Shown here: piece after piece, positions 1 to 10,871 of the stretch
Layout: each line of letters begins with the position of its first letter
How positions within the stretch are numbered: the first letter of the stretch is position 1
Assembly: GCA_020740775.1 (NCBI GenBank)
Contig: JAHEWK010000011.1
Coordinates: forward strand, 992,001-1,056,000
DNA: 64,000 bases
Reading direction: 5' to 3'
From: Ilyonectria destructans
Taxonomy: Eukaryota; Ascomycota; Sordariomycetes; Hypocreales; Nectriaceae
Translations under genes and position numbers: made by a program
The notes under the pieces: model-generated
Seen by the model: the letters and a program-made list of their open reading frames with translations, nothing else
Databases searched by the model: none
What the model was told of the DNA's origin: nothing

Positions 1-1930
1 CAATGACTACACATTTGCATTTGCACAAGAAAATGGGAAATATTGTAAGTGTCATGAGTCATCTTACACTAGAATGTTCACTCATGCTTGCCAGGGTACA
101 TGGGCCCGTCATCATCTTGGGCCTTCTGTCGTCGTGTACTCTCACTCGTCGGGAAGCATCTTCCTGATGCCGGCTGCGAACCAGCCCCGTGGCATCTTGA
201 CGGAGTCGCTTTTAAGATGCAAAGGCGACCCCTCGGCCCTGATGAAGCCCCTGATGTTTCAAATCTACCACCTTCAGATTATGCCCTTTTCTTGGTCAAA
301 ACAGCCACCTTTTATCTGGGTCCACTGGCCAACATCATTGATGAGCAATCTTTCCTCCGCAACATGAAAGAGTTGTACAAGGATGCGCCCACCAAAGCAA
401 AGAGATGTAGACACTGGTTCGCCCAATTCTTGCTCATGTTGGCATTTGGAAAGGCCTTCTTGGGTAACGGAGGCAAGAGTGATAAGCCACCCGGTTATAA
501 TTATGCGGCTCGAGCCATGTCACTACTTCCAGATCTGGCGGCAATTGACAATGATCCTGTTGTCGCAGCTCAGGCGTTAACTTTAGCGGCCATTTACTTT
601 CAATCCGTTGATATGAGGGTGCCTGCCTTCCAACATGTGAGTGTTGACCTGATTCAGTGATCATACATCTGCTTACATGATGCCTCTATAGATTGGACAG
701 GCTCTACGTATATGTGTTCTTGCTGGGATGCATCGACACATGCGAGAGGACGTTGTTGGCGTCGAACTGTCCAGACGATGTCACATCGTATTTTGGATCG
801 TCTACATGTTGGACCTCGACTGGGCGGCACTCATTGGGGCAACGAGTTCTATTCGAGACGAAGACATCACCACGAAGCTTCCATCTGAGATGGATGACTC
901 TCTCAATGCATTGACTATGACTCTCCATGTTAGACTCTCCCGCTTGACAACTCGAGTCTTGACAAGTGAGTTCGGCGTGTTCTAACCCTTCGCTACTTTG
1001 AACGTCGCTCATCATATTCCACAGCCGTCTATGGTGTAGGAAAGAATTATGATGGCACACTCATCACAGATACTCAGTCGATTTTGAGGAATCTTGCGGA
1101 ACTATCTCGAGATTTGAATGGTCTAATCAGCACGTACTTTCAAGACTCCATCAGCAAAGCTTCACGCACTGCGACTCGTTTAATCCTGGGTTATCATCAC
1201 GTGAGTTAAATATTATGAGTATATCGACGATTCAAATCTAACATTATCCAGTGTGTGGTTCTTACAACCAGACCGCAAATCATGTGCGCACTGCACATGC
1301 ATATAGAGCAGGCTACAACACAAGTCTCTCGGGGAATCAATCTTTCGCCACCTGTCGCGTCACTTATACGGTCATGCGTTGACTCGGCCCAGACGGTTTT
1401 AAGCACTCTCCGGGCGTTAGCTGACGAAGATCTATTGGGTAAGTTTTTCTACTCTCCTCATAATAGGAAGTCGCTAACTGTAATGTCTTCGTCTAGAATC
1501 TTTTCTACCCTTCCAAGTCGAATACGCGTCTTCTTCCGCCTTCCTGCTTCATCTTATCACCGTTATCTGCCCATACCTTCTCCACGGCCATACCTGGCGT
1601 GAAGATATCAACTACATACTCGACACCATGATCTCAAAAGGCAGCTTGGTGGCGCCTCTCAGAAAGGTAGAACTAAGCCAACTAGAACAAAAGCTATCTT
1701 CTTTCACTCCAGCAAGTGAACTACCTGAGATACAAGAACCTTCAACCATGGAAGATGAGTTACAGCACCAGGTACAAGGAGAGCAAGAGCACGAGGATCA
1801 TGCGATTATTGATGAGACTGGATGGGATCACTTTGCGGCTAATGCAATGGCCGGGTTATCACCACGGGAACTTCTTGATCTGGCAGAACAGCTCGACGTG
1901 GATTGCCTTTTATATCCTCCAGAAATGTAG
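1..1930 (+). CDS. Fungal-specific transcription factor, 3' part (5' truncated by window edge)
   Basis: Exons read as <1..44, 95..636, 692..965, 1025..1200, 1252..1438 and 1497..1930; each join keeps frame and has GT..AG ends. The protein carries the conserved block GPSSSWAFCRR near the visible start, followed by a helical fungal transcription-factor domain (YALFLVKTATFYLG, VFWIVYMLDLDWA, TATRLILGYHH). This is the middle-homology region of Zn(II)2Cys6 regulators. The zinc cluster itself must lie upstream of the window. The C-terminus is acidic and ends at a TAG only 96 bp from the convergent YCII gene. The target pathway cannot be told from this part. Confidence 0.85.
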
Positions 1931-2026
1931 TAACCTTGATTTCCCTCGGAAACATTCCACATCCACCTTCTTAGTGCACAAAATATGCGACCTTCCCTCC
2001 CTAGTCGTCGTTTGAGACCAAATTTC

Positions 2027-2692
2027 CTAGGACAAGGGCTCTCGCACAGCCGGAACATACTACCAGGATGAAGATGATTAATACACGTGGCTGTGTGGTA
2101 GTGGGAGGGCGTAGAGATTAATTACCGGAATGATCTGGGCTTTTTCGAGATCCCACACGCCACCTCGAGCGTAAGCATCATTGGTGATTAGTTTGTGGAC
2201 TTCCTCGGCGCTGTCTCCAGTGTATACGATGACACTACCCTTGAACAATGCAGGTTCGCCATCAACAGGATGCTTTTCGAACATGGCTCCTTCAATATCG
2301 TTTGGTTAGCTATAGACAGCCAGCGAACTGGAGAATGCAGCAAGGATAAAAGAACTCACCACCAGCGACGAGTTTTCCAGAAGCAACCAACGGCTTCACT
2401 GCCTCATAATGCTGACTTGAATCGAATGTGTCAGAAAGCGGACCAAGGCGAAGTTGAGCGCGAGGATGAACCCAGTGACATCGTCAGCTTACCTTTTTAC
2501 CTCTTTTCTACGTTCAAGAACGTTGGGTTTATCGGGGAGAATACAGAGCCACTCCCGCTTTTTACCGGTGGCCATATTTCGAGCTTGAGTCGCAGTTTTC
2601 AGGAAAGGCGAATGAGGGGAAAATGCCCGTGAGTTCGGTGTCGAGAACGCCCGCACACAAACTCGGCGCAACGAATGAGTAGTGAACAACAT
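2027..2692 (-). CDS. YCII-domain protein, possibly mitochondrial
   Basis: Complement of 2027..2059, 2126..2289, 2360..2415 and 2493..2692, giving 150 residues. The core follows the YCII family from end to end: LCILPDKPNVLERR, HYEAVKPLVASGKLVAGG, FKGSVIVYTGDSAEEVHKLI, YARGGVWDLEKAQIIP, then a final 33-nt exon ending VREPLS. YCII proteins are small ferredoxin-like-fold proteins of largely unknown biochemical role. Starting at 2692 gives a 39-residue N-terminus rich in Arg, Ser and Thr and poor in acidic residues, which resembles a mitochondrial presequence. A second ATG (MATGKK) would give a cytosolic form of about 111 residues. Confidence 0.85.
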
Positions 2693-3275
2693 CGCTTAGT
2701 GTAACTAGAATGAGTGAAGCTGGCGGATTGTCTTCTTCGCTGTTAATTTAATGTCCTTTAGACCCGCACATATGATGATGTTCACTGGCCACGTCGGGAC
2801 CCCGTTCCGATTCTGTGTCGGAGTCGGGCCCACCGGGTGACATACCCGACGACGCCGAGAACTTCGCGCCGGAAACGGGTCCTTGAGAAGGCTATAAGCT
2901 TAAGATAAAATAAAAGACTAAGATAAAACAAAATGCCCCCCCTTCCACCTCTATCTGCTGTCTCCTTCCCTTTTTCTCCCTATTATACCCATCCTAGCAA
3001 CCGCTAGCCCAGACGTCCCAAGCCGCCTGCCACACTACCGATATGACAAAAAATGCATGCAGCTTTCAGTAGCCATTGCGAAGAGTAGGTCATTTCCTTC
3101 ATTCACATCCATGGATAGAGTCGGTCGACGTGGGGGGATTGGGTATTGGCGGCAGAAGGCTTGTTTGACAATTAATTGCGTAAAGCCGCCCAGTGAATAG
3201 AGACCACAGTTATCCATCACTTTTGCATCCAAGAAGTAGCAAAATCGAGGTCTCTGTGTAGCAATTACATGCTAA
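2693..3275. other. Intergenic stretch with a decayed-repeat look
   Basis: No supported gene. A GC-rich block (about 2790-2885) passes abruptly into an AT-rich purine tract (about 2895-2935) and then a pyrimidine-rich run (about 2935-2990). Such abrupt composition changes are common in old LTR or transposon remnants, but no terminal repeats were recognised. Confidence 0.4.
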
Positions 3276-4127
3276 CTAAAAATACAAATGGGGGTTTTTC
3301 TTGCCCAAGTCCTTAGCCTTGCTTTCGCTTGGCGGTTGGTTCAGCTCCCATGATCCTTCCAACATGCTGTCTCCATCAGAGGCCGACACAGGCTGTCCAG
3401 TATTTACGATTATCGGCTGTTGTACTTCTGATTCGGGCATGTCTGTAATTGGCACCGGTACGGCCATCTGGTTGATTGTGGGAGGAGGCCAAGTAGTGCT
3501 TGGTGGCGGATTGTCGATTGACAAGTCTCCTGCACTCGAAGGGGTTGCTCCAATTCGTTGTTGGTACCATTGATGTACCTCATCCATTGATTGCAACGGA
3601 AGGTTGTCCCATTCTTTTATTCGGTCGGCTTTACTTTGTCGCGAGTGATGTAGTGAGTTCGGTTCATCAACCGATCGCTGGTCAATGAACTGAAGGACCC
3701 GGTATAGGGCATCTTCAGTCTCCACTAGGCGTGCTTCCAATCTATTGATGAAGCCAATAGGGATTCCCCTGTTTAGGATGTCAGTATTTGATAAGGCAAC
3801 ATGTCCAGGGTGGGTACAGACCTCTTGTTCTGCTCCGGATAGTGGCAGTTGGACGGGTCATGCCTGCATTGAAGGCAGTGAGGTCTAGACAAGGGAAAGA
3901 ACTTAGTTCATTCATAGCAGATAGTAAATCGATAGGGAAAACAAACAGTTGGCGGTCGCACTGCACCGGTTGTTAGTGATCTGTGGTCTGAGGCTGATGG
4001 TTGTCCCGCCCTGCAGCACGTGGTGTAAGAGATTTCTCACCTTGCGTTTCCTCTGTCGACAGTAGCTGCAGGCAATGGGATTCAAGCCCTGCCCAGCCTC
4101 CCCTTCGTCTAATTCATTGTCGGCCAT
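3276..4127 (-). CDS. Short Zn(II)2Cys6 protein with coiled coil but no fungal_trans domain
   Basis: Complement of 3276..3768, 3822..3884, 3947..3960 and 4041..4127, giving 218 residues. The zinc cluster is assembled over three introns: CSYC, six residues, CDRQLPHC, LQC, six residues, Cys (about residues 20-46), matching Cx2Cx6C-x6-Cx2Cx6C. It is followed by a dimerisation-type helix (GFINRLEARLVETEDALYR). The rest is Pro/Ser-rich and ends KAKDLGKKNPHLYF. It lacks the large regulatory region usual in this class. It starts 185 bp from the divergent factor at 4313 and shares its promoter. Inference: it supplies DNA binding for the adjacent carboxylate genes. Confidence 0.8.
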
Positions 4128-4312
4128 ATGCTCTTGCGCAATGGCCGACCCTTTGTGTGCGAATACTGCTGGTGGTCCGGGTTGGCACAGTCACTGAAGC
4201 GACGCCCCACTGGAGCAACCAAACGAAGTTCCATCATAACCCCGCTTCGGACCTTTCTTTGTCCGCTCCAACGTCATTCCTTAACCTTGGTTCACACGCG
4301 ACACGGCTTCAG
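4128..4312. promoter_or_regulatory. Shared head-to-head promoter of the two regulators
   Basis: This 185-bp gap separates the starts of the Zn2Cys6 gene (minus) and the fungal_trans gene (plus). It contains the palindromic site at 4248-4265. No start codon or zinc cluster that could belong to the plus-strand gene was found in its frames. Confidence 0.6.
4248..4265. promoter_or_regulatory. Candidate operator CGGAC-N8-GTCCG
   Basis: Perfect five-base inverted arms around eight bases, so the outer triplets are CGG-N12-CCG, the geometry of a dimeric Zn2Cys6 binding site. It lies 48 bp before the start at 4313 and about 120 bp before the divergent start at 4127. The same perfect arms and spacing occur at 10639-10656. 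Confidence 0.55.
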
Positions 4313-6716
4313 ATGCAGTCTTCTCACCTCGGACACGACACGGTCATTTCAGCGGTGAATACTTGCCCTGGAAATTCTGTGCCATATGGCTCCACGGGGA
4401 GTCGCAACGTGATGGCCACTCACCAATCACCTTTCAGCGCCTCCGAGACCGCCTCATGCTCTACCCCTGGATATTCAACCGAAGCACGCAAACGAAAGCG
4501 ATCGATCTCTGGATCCCAGCCAGCCCGAGAATATGGGTTGATGCGCGATACTGGAGAGCATGATGTGGCTCGCTTTGTCGGGAGTGGCAGCGGGATTCAC
4601 TACATCCGTGCTGTGTACCTAAGGCTGGCCAGGAGGTCCGCGACGAGAACGACCCAAGCAACGACTATCAATAACCTAGTACCAGGCGAGGACGATCAGC
4701 TTCGACAAGCGACCTTGGCAAAAACGAACCGAGAGAAACTTCTATGGAAATCCCATGAAGTCCTCAGTGACTCAGGGGCGGGCAACCTTCATCCATGCTT
4801 CGAAGACTTGGTTGGGTGGTCAAAGAGCTTCTTTGAGTCCTGGCATCCCGCCGTCCCGTTTCTCCATGGTCCAGACACACTCCGGATATTCGAAGACGCT
4901 TCGGAGCGAGGGATATCGTCCATTCCTCCGTTGGACTATGTTATTCTCAGGTCAATACTGTCCATCTCGCTCGCCGATAGCCGCCAAGGAGATGCCTTTA
5001 CGAAGCCTATTCCGTCGGACCTTGTATTCAAAAGTGTGGATGAAGCTGTAGCAAGCTCACAATTCGCACTCAGTCAACCAGCATCGATCCGAGCCACCCA
5101 AGCAGCTCTTGCTATCCAGTTATTCCTCACGTCAATGCTCTGTCTGAATGCAGCATCTCGACTGGGCGGTCTCATCGTTCGCATGGCCTTCCACCTAGGG
5201 CTTCATCGATGTCCAACTCGGTTTCCTTTCTTCACTGTGGAGGAAGCCTCTGTTCGGCGCCGCGTCTTCTGGTGCATCTACATTCTCGAGAGATTTCTCT
5301 GTCAATCCCTCGGGCTGCCTCTAGATATCCAAGACGATGACTTGGATGTTTGTTACCCAGGTGAGGAGCATCATGGCGGGTCAACTGATGTTGCTAATGG
5401 AGCCGAGAAGCTCCAATTGCTCACTTATCTCGCCAAACAAGCCAGAATTCGCGGGCTTATCCTGGAACTCCGCAACAAGTCTTTTGTGAAGCGTCAGGAC
5501 ACTGCCGATCGAACAGCATTTGTCCAGACGGAGCTCGCAAAATGGTCGAATGAGATCCAAGATATCGTTGAAGAAGAGGATGAAGTAGACAATTTGAGCG
5601 ACACCGATACGCCTAATCGACCAAAGATTTCTCCCAGCCATCGCTTAATGCTCCTTTTCCTAAAGCATGAGTCCACAATTTGTCTGAACCGCCCTGGTTT
5701 GGCTTCTGAGGCTTCTTCTCCATCCTACTCTTCTGCTTTCCAAGCCTGCATCTCTGCGGCAAAGTCGATCAGTATTCTATTTAAAAGACACCGAAAACGT
5801 CACCGCCTCGGTAATGATCGGGCTGAGAGACGGTTGGCTATTCCCCTTCTGTGGCCATCTTTTACCTGGGCTGTGTGGATCAGTACCTTTGTTCTTGTCC
5901 ACGCCGCCTTTGAGAGCCAGGTCCCACTTGACAGTGCACTGAGGTATGTCCCCGGCTTAATTCTTTGAACTAATACTAAATTTTGGTTGAAGGCATGTCA
6001 TGGCTGGGAAGGATATGCTCAGCCATCTGGCTGCTCGAGACACATCATGGCCAGAGTATTGCCTTGAAGCCATTGATGAACTTATCTCTGCTGTCCGGGA
6101 GTTGTCCTCTACGCTCCCAGTGGCCCAGGACTCGGTCGATGTATTGCCTGGGTCCCAGACATTGTTCAGAACAGCTGCATCTCAAAGTGCGCCATCCGAT
6201 GGTCAAGAAAGCACCTCTACGGCAAACAAGCCCCGAGGTACAATATCGGGTTGGGACCCAGCCGCTGGTGTCGACACCAACCCGGCCTCGGGAGGATCAT
6301 ACAATGAGTCTAGTGTTTTGACGCAAGCCTCAAACGGTAGCGCAGAAGCAAACGTACAGCATCAAAGCACGGTACCATCATCCAGAGCAGCGGCTCCATT
6401 GCAACCAGACGCGCTTTGGCGACAGAGGCAGTTGGTTGCCCAATCATTCGCAACTACGGGCGTTCATTACCCGGACGCCTCAGCTATTGCTGCTAACCGA
6501 CCAGGTCTCGCAGGTGCCCAAGATCCCTCTTCCTCATTTCCTGTGGCAACAGACTCACTTGATGTTCCCCTGGACACCGGACCCGTCGAAGGCCAAGAGT
6601 CAATGATGTGGTATGACCAACTATTTGCCAGTTCATTCAGTGCTATTGACAACCCTTTTCTCGTTGCTGCGGAGTTTGACGCTTCTATTGACCCAACATG
6701 GAATTATCTAAGGTAA
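4313..6716 (+). CDS. Fungal_trans-domain regulator without a zinc cluster
   Basis: Exons 4313..5943 and 5993..6716 give 784 residues. After a Ser/Thr-rich N-terminus with a basic stretch (RKRKR) comes the block RFVGSGSGIHYIRAVY, typical of full-length Zn2Cys6 factors just after their DNA-binding part. Then follow the fungal_trans core (RMAFHLGLHRCP, RRRVFWCIYILERFLC, PLDIQDDDLDV) and an acidic linker. The C-terminus is low-complexity and acidic/hydrophobic, like an activation region. The open frame extends upstream to 4001 but runs antisense to the neighbouring zinc-cluster exon and has no ATG before 4313. No Cys6 motif is present in any frame nearby. Partner or cofactor of the divergent Zn2Cys6 protein is inference. 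Confidence 0.75.
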
Positions 6717-7281
6717 TGTTGACTTATGCTGTATCTTATACTGTATTCTATACTTTTACTATCCTGGCGTGGGAGGTTAGGAGATTGTGTACATATTTTC
6801 TCTTCAAATACACTTCCGTGATATTTCCGACCCTCGATTAATATCGACGTGTGCATATTCACGAGGGTGCGCACATGAGACATCTTTCAGCGCTACATCC
6901 AGTAATAAAAGGCCCATAGGGTCAAGAGCCTTTGCCTACGCTCAATATCTGTATTTTCTCTTAATACTTTCCAGAATATATTTTCTTCAAGACTGGTTTA
7001 AGAAAACAGACTCTTACATTCACCCCAGTTGTTGCCGATACACCCGCCAACAAAACTTTAGCTGGGAATGGGGAGAGAAAGGCAATGCCAGCATTCAAAG
7101 ATTGTTCACATTTTCCGGTTGTATGAAAATAGTACTCAAAAACATGTGTTCTGTTGACTAAACCTCCCCCTAATCTTAGATATCACTAGCCTACGGTTAC
7201 AGTTCAAACAATCGTTCGTTCCTTGACCATAATCCCCGAGTTTATGGCACCTTGTGATCGCCATTCGTTGCTCGCTTGAGC
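6717..7281. other. Intergenic, convergent 3' ends
   Basis: The plus-strand regulator and the minus-strand permease end toward each other here. AT-rich, apparently 3' untranslated sequence; I see no gene. Confidence 0.5.
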
Positions 7282-8872
7282 CTAGTAAGCGTATCTCACT
7301 GCCTGGGCATTTGCCGCTTGGTCAAGCTTCTTGTTGTCCCGAAGAAGCCAGACCCTCATGGCCCAAGTTCCAGCAATGCACATGACGGCAAATGCAGCAT
7401 TGCTCGACATTCCGATCAAGTAACGAGGTCCGTCGCTCTTTGGGTACAGGTATGCTGTGTAGATGTAGGACGCATTGGCGACAACATTGACGACCGACAA
7501 GCTGACGGACTTCTTTTCGGGGGTTGATCCAAGGGTCGCAGACACCCAGCCAAGAATCATAGAGTTGACGGCATAAGCACCACTCGCGAACAAGAAGCAT
7601 GCAATGTATCGGGCAGGAGTGTTGAGCGTGGCGCAAGAGATGACATATCCAACCAGTGCGATGCCCATACAGACTGTGATGTGCCAGGTCCGCTCATTGT
7701 ACTTGCCCGAAGACATGCCGGCAAGGTATCCAAAGAAGCCAGAAACGAGGTAAGGAGGGCAAGTGAGCACGAGGGTGATGGTTTTGTTGAAACCCAGAGA
7801 GCCAACAACAGTCGGGAAGAAGTTGTTGAAGGAGCATGCCGAAAGATGCATGTTTTGGATGAAGCAAAAGAGCCAAAGTCGAGGATCGCGGACAGCCTGG
7901 AAGAATCCAGCACGGGCTCCCTTACTCTCCTCAAGACCGACAGTATCACGGACCATGCGGTCATGAGCAAGCTGTCTCTCTTCTGGCTCCAGCCACCGAG
8001 TGGTCAATGGGCTATCGGCCAACGTGAAAATGCCGACAATACCGACAGCAAATGTCAGAATGCCTTCGATGATGAAGAGCCACTGCCATCCTCGGAGACC
8101 CTGTGCTCCATCAATGGTGTTGAAAGTAGCTGCGGCAATGAGACCCGAGAAGGAGGTGGCAAAGATATTGCCGGAGTATAGAATCGACAGTCGCGTGGCA
8201 ATCTCTTTGCGAGTATAGAAGATTGACAGGAGGTACAGGGCTCCGGGATAGAACGGTGCCTCCGCAACGCCCAAGAAGAACCGAAGTACAACAAGGCTAG
8301 TGTAGTTTTTGGCGAGAGCGGTGCAGGCAGACACGACTGCCCAGGCCATCATGCAGACGGACATGTAGACCGAAGGACGAACGCGTTTCGATGAGATCAA
8401 CATGTTGGATGGAATTTGCATAAGGAGATATCTAATTTTCGTTAGTAAGATAGACCCAGGAGCGTGGGCTTGAAGTTTTGGAACTTACCCAACGAAGAGA
8501 ATGGAGATGCAGGTGTTGTACTGGGTTCCGACAAGACCAAGATGCTCCTCCAGGTCGTTCAAGCGCGCTTGAGCAATGGCATTTCGATCCAGCTACAAAG
8601 TTTGCCAGTTAGTAAAAGGTATTCCAAGCAATCAAATCAGTCTCGGCCGGACGTACATAGTTCAGGAAATACATGGCCCACAGAGTCGGCATGATTCTAA
8701 AGTCCAACTTGCGGACGAGGCGGATCTCCTCGGGGCTGGTCTTCTTGACAGCTCCAGCGTAATCGGCCTCCTCGCCTAGGACGCCTCCCTTTTCCATGGG
8801 GTCGGCAGACATTTCGACAAAGTGGTCCTCTGGCTTTCGCTCGATGCTGCTTCGCTTGGTGTCTGCTGTCAT
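7282..8872 (-). CDS. MFS permease, anion:cation symporter family (Dal5/Tna1/TtuB-like)
   Basis: Complement of 7282..8431, 8489..8592 and 8657..8872, giving 489 residues with about 12 membrane spans. Family marks are the N-terminal DFRIMPTLWAMYFLNYLDRN around the first span and RFFLGVAEAPFYPGALYLLS in the fourth to fifth spans. The ACS branch of MFS carries organic anions such as allantoate, nicotinate, pantothenate and, in bacteria, tartrate (TtuB). The ATG at 8872 is the first in frame. The upstream region holds a site (9122-9139) like those of the kinase/dehydrogenase and regulator promoters. Tartrate, malate or glycerate as substrate is inferred from the neighbours, not from residues. Confidence 0.88.
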
Positions 8873-9378
8873 GATGATCGCCAAGAAGATGTCTTAGAGA
8901 AGAGGAGGAGTTGGTTGGATATGAGGCTGGTAATCTCAAGCAAATCGTGACGGCTGTAATGCCATCTTATATTTCACGGGGTCAAGGCTGCATTGGCCAT
9001 GACCTGACCTAGCTTCTTCTCCGTGACGAGGTCCCCCCGGGGCCCCAGATTTTCCCCAAGGTCAACTGCCATTAGACCGGATCTAGACCTTGGATTGGCG
9101 TAAGGTTAGATGATTTAGCGTCGGACAATGAATGTGCCGCGGCCTGAAGCCGATGCGGGACCGCCTTGAAGCGGGGGAGAATGCATCCGGTCAGCTGAAG
9201 TTGGAGTCAACACCAGGATCTAGGAATGAGGCGAAAGGGGCGTCACATTACGGTGCAATTTTTAACGCTAGCAAGTACCGGATGAAACCTCGGTTTAAGA
9301 AATAGATCAGACGATAGCATTGGATACATTGACGGACTATCTAATTGTGCACAGCAGGTTGAGATGACTCGGAGGCGG
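8873..9378. promoter_or_regulatory. Permease upstream region
   Basis: Region between the permease start and the 3' end of the kinase gene, both on the minus strand. GC-rich, with the candidate operator at 9122-9139 about 250 bp before the permease ATG. No gene seen. Confidence 0.5.
9122..9139. promoter_or_regulatory. Imperfect copy of the CGG-N12-CCG site
   Basis: Begins CGGAC, keeps the CGG-N12-CCG spacing and ends TGCCG instead of GTCCG. The inner bases (AATGAATG against TATGAAAT) and the following CGGCC also resemble the site at 10639-10656, so the two look related beyond the bare triplets. Confidence 0.45.
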
Positions 9379-10332
9379 TTACTCCAGCTCCTTCACCTGC
9401 ACCACCTCTCTACCCTTGTTTAGGACAATCTGCACATGCATCTTTGATCCTACCCCATCTTCCTTAAAAAAGTTCTCCTCTTGGAGGCGGCCTAGGAATA
9501 GTTCGTATGCAGGCATGTATCCCCTCACGAATTGAATAACTTGTTCGTCGGTCATCCCCGGTTTGTGCTTCCTAAGCGCCTTCTCCTGGTCCAATCTCCA
9601 CTCATATACGTGAATCAACTTGTCTGTGCTCAGATGCAGAAAGCCGTCAAAGTACTTTGGGCCTGCAAACGAGTCGCAGTAGCGCTGAAGATTATCGTTG
9701 ATGAGCAGCAGGTGGCTAAGGTCGTGGCTGGCGAGCGTCTGGATGAGCTTGGACTCTTCAGACTGAGGTTCGCCGCCCGTAATGGGCGCTTTGTCTTCTT
9801 CCCACTTCTGGCTGACCTGTTCTTTATTCAAAGGCTGGAAGCCGAGGCACCAGCCTTCAAAGATTAGAACGTCCAGGCCCTGGCTGACAGGGACCTTGTC
9901 CCACTGGTCCAGGGGCACTCGGCCTCCCTGACCACTGTGAAGACTTTTATCGTAGGCTGGCCACTTGATGAAAGCCTCTGGACTATTGTTCGAGTTTGCG
10001 GCAAGAACCTGATCGAAGAATTCTCGAGCAAGGGTCTCATCGTGGGTCCCAGGCTGGCCTCGTGTCTGCAATAGCCCATTGTCTGGGTTTGCCTCTCGGA
10101 GAGCGACGAGGTCTGCATGGTCGGAGTAGAGGTCGTCCAGTGAGAGAATCCTGGTCTTCAGACCGTGCTGAGCAATCAGAGCTCCGGATAGAGCTGCAGC
10201 CCATGTCGATTTTCCACTGCCTTGGAGACCTGACAACCCTAGCACGTAGGGCGTCAAGGTTGTCTCGCGATGGGCTTGGATAAGGGGAACAAATTTAGCC
10301 AAGACGGCTTCAATTGCTTTCGGGTCTATCAT
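9379..10332 (-). CDS. D-glycerate 3-kinase family P-loop kinase (Tda10-like)
   Basis: Single exon, 317 residues. Walker A is GLQGSGKST at residues 35-43, followed by the LSLDDLY segment, the IFEGWCLGF strand, and a C-terminal EWRLDQEKAL...GMTDEQVIQFVRGYMPAYE block typical of the plant/fungal glycerate kinase and yeast Tda10 family. Known reaction: D-glycerate plus ATP to 3-phosphoglycerate. The open frame extends to 10443 but has no earlier ATG; MIDPKAI at 10332 places the P-loop where the family has it. It is divergent from the dehydrogenase gene, whose meso-tartrate product in bacterial relatives is D-glycerate. Confidence 0.88.
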   Translation of the reverse strand: MIDPKAIEAVLAKFVPLIQAHRETTLTPYVLGLSGLQGSGKSTWAAALSGALIAQHGLKTRILSLDDLYSDHADLVALREANPDNGLLQTRGQPGTHDETLAREFFDQVLAANSNNSPEAFIKWPAYDKSLHSGQGGRVPLDQWDKVPVSQGLDVLIFEGWCLGFQPLNKEQVSQKWEEDKAPITGGEPQSEESKLIQTLASHDLSHLLLINDNLQRYCDSFAGPKYFDGFLHLSTDKLIHVYEWRLDQEKALRKHKPGMTDEQVIQFVRGYMPAYELFLGRLQEENFFKEDGVGSKMHVQIVLNKGREVVQVKELE

Positions 10333-10871
10333 GATGTTCAGAAAATATTCGGTGAAATTTGATTGATTGAGTTGTAAAAGTCGATGTCCAAATGATTGAT
10401 GAGGGGCGACAAACACCTCATGAATTGCTACTCGGCGTTGCACCTCCGCGCTCTCCCCGCATTCGGCATCTCTCCATCATCCTCAACTTCGAGTTACTCT
10501 CAACAAGAGCAATCTCAGATTCTTTCCCCGCATTCTCCACGGTCTTGCCGGATGCCGGAACTAAACCATCCTATGAAACAAATGGACTGACATCTGACGA
10601 TGCGTTACGCGAGAGACGTCCGCATGGACTGATTCTGGCGGACTATGAAATGTCCGCGGCCAATCCTACGTCCGCTCCGCATACTCTTGTGCGTCTGTCT
10701 ACCTTGGCGAAGCGTTGCATGAAATGGCCGGCCTACTTCCGTGGTCGGAGAAGTCCTGAGGAGTCGATGATTACAAAAGACGGCATGCTGAATCAAGAGT
10801 CTGCATAATTGCTTCTCACCGCATCCTCACCATCCAACCCCCAGTCGAACCAATCTCCTGCATCCCCCACC
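10333..10871. promoter_or_regulatory. Bidirectional promoter of glycerate kinase and dehydrogenase
   Basis: A 539-bp divergent region. It holds the perfect palindrome at 10639-10656 and further TCCGC half-sites at about 10617 and 10670. The open frames crossing it show no family resemblance. Confidence 0.6.
10639..10656. promoter_or_regulatory. Candidate operator CGGAC-N8-GTCCG
   Basis: Perfect inverted arms, extendable by one more base pair (GCGGAC/GTCCGC, 10638-10657). Same arms and spacing as 4248-4265. It sits about 307 bp from the kinase ATG and 216 bp from the dehydrogenase ATG. Confidence 0.6.

Noticed and set aside
4001..4312. Upstream extension of the zinc-less regulator
   Set aside because: It has no ATG, runs antisense to the neighbouring zinc-cluster exon and crosses the shared promoter.
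10392..10808. 138-codon frame in the kinase/dehydrogenase promoter
   Set aside because: No family resemblance, overlaps the palindromic operator and both 5' flanks.
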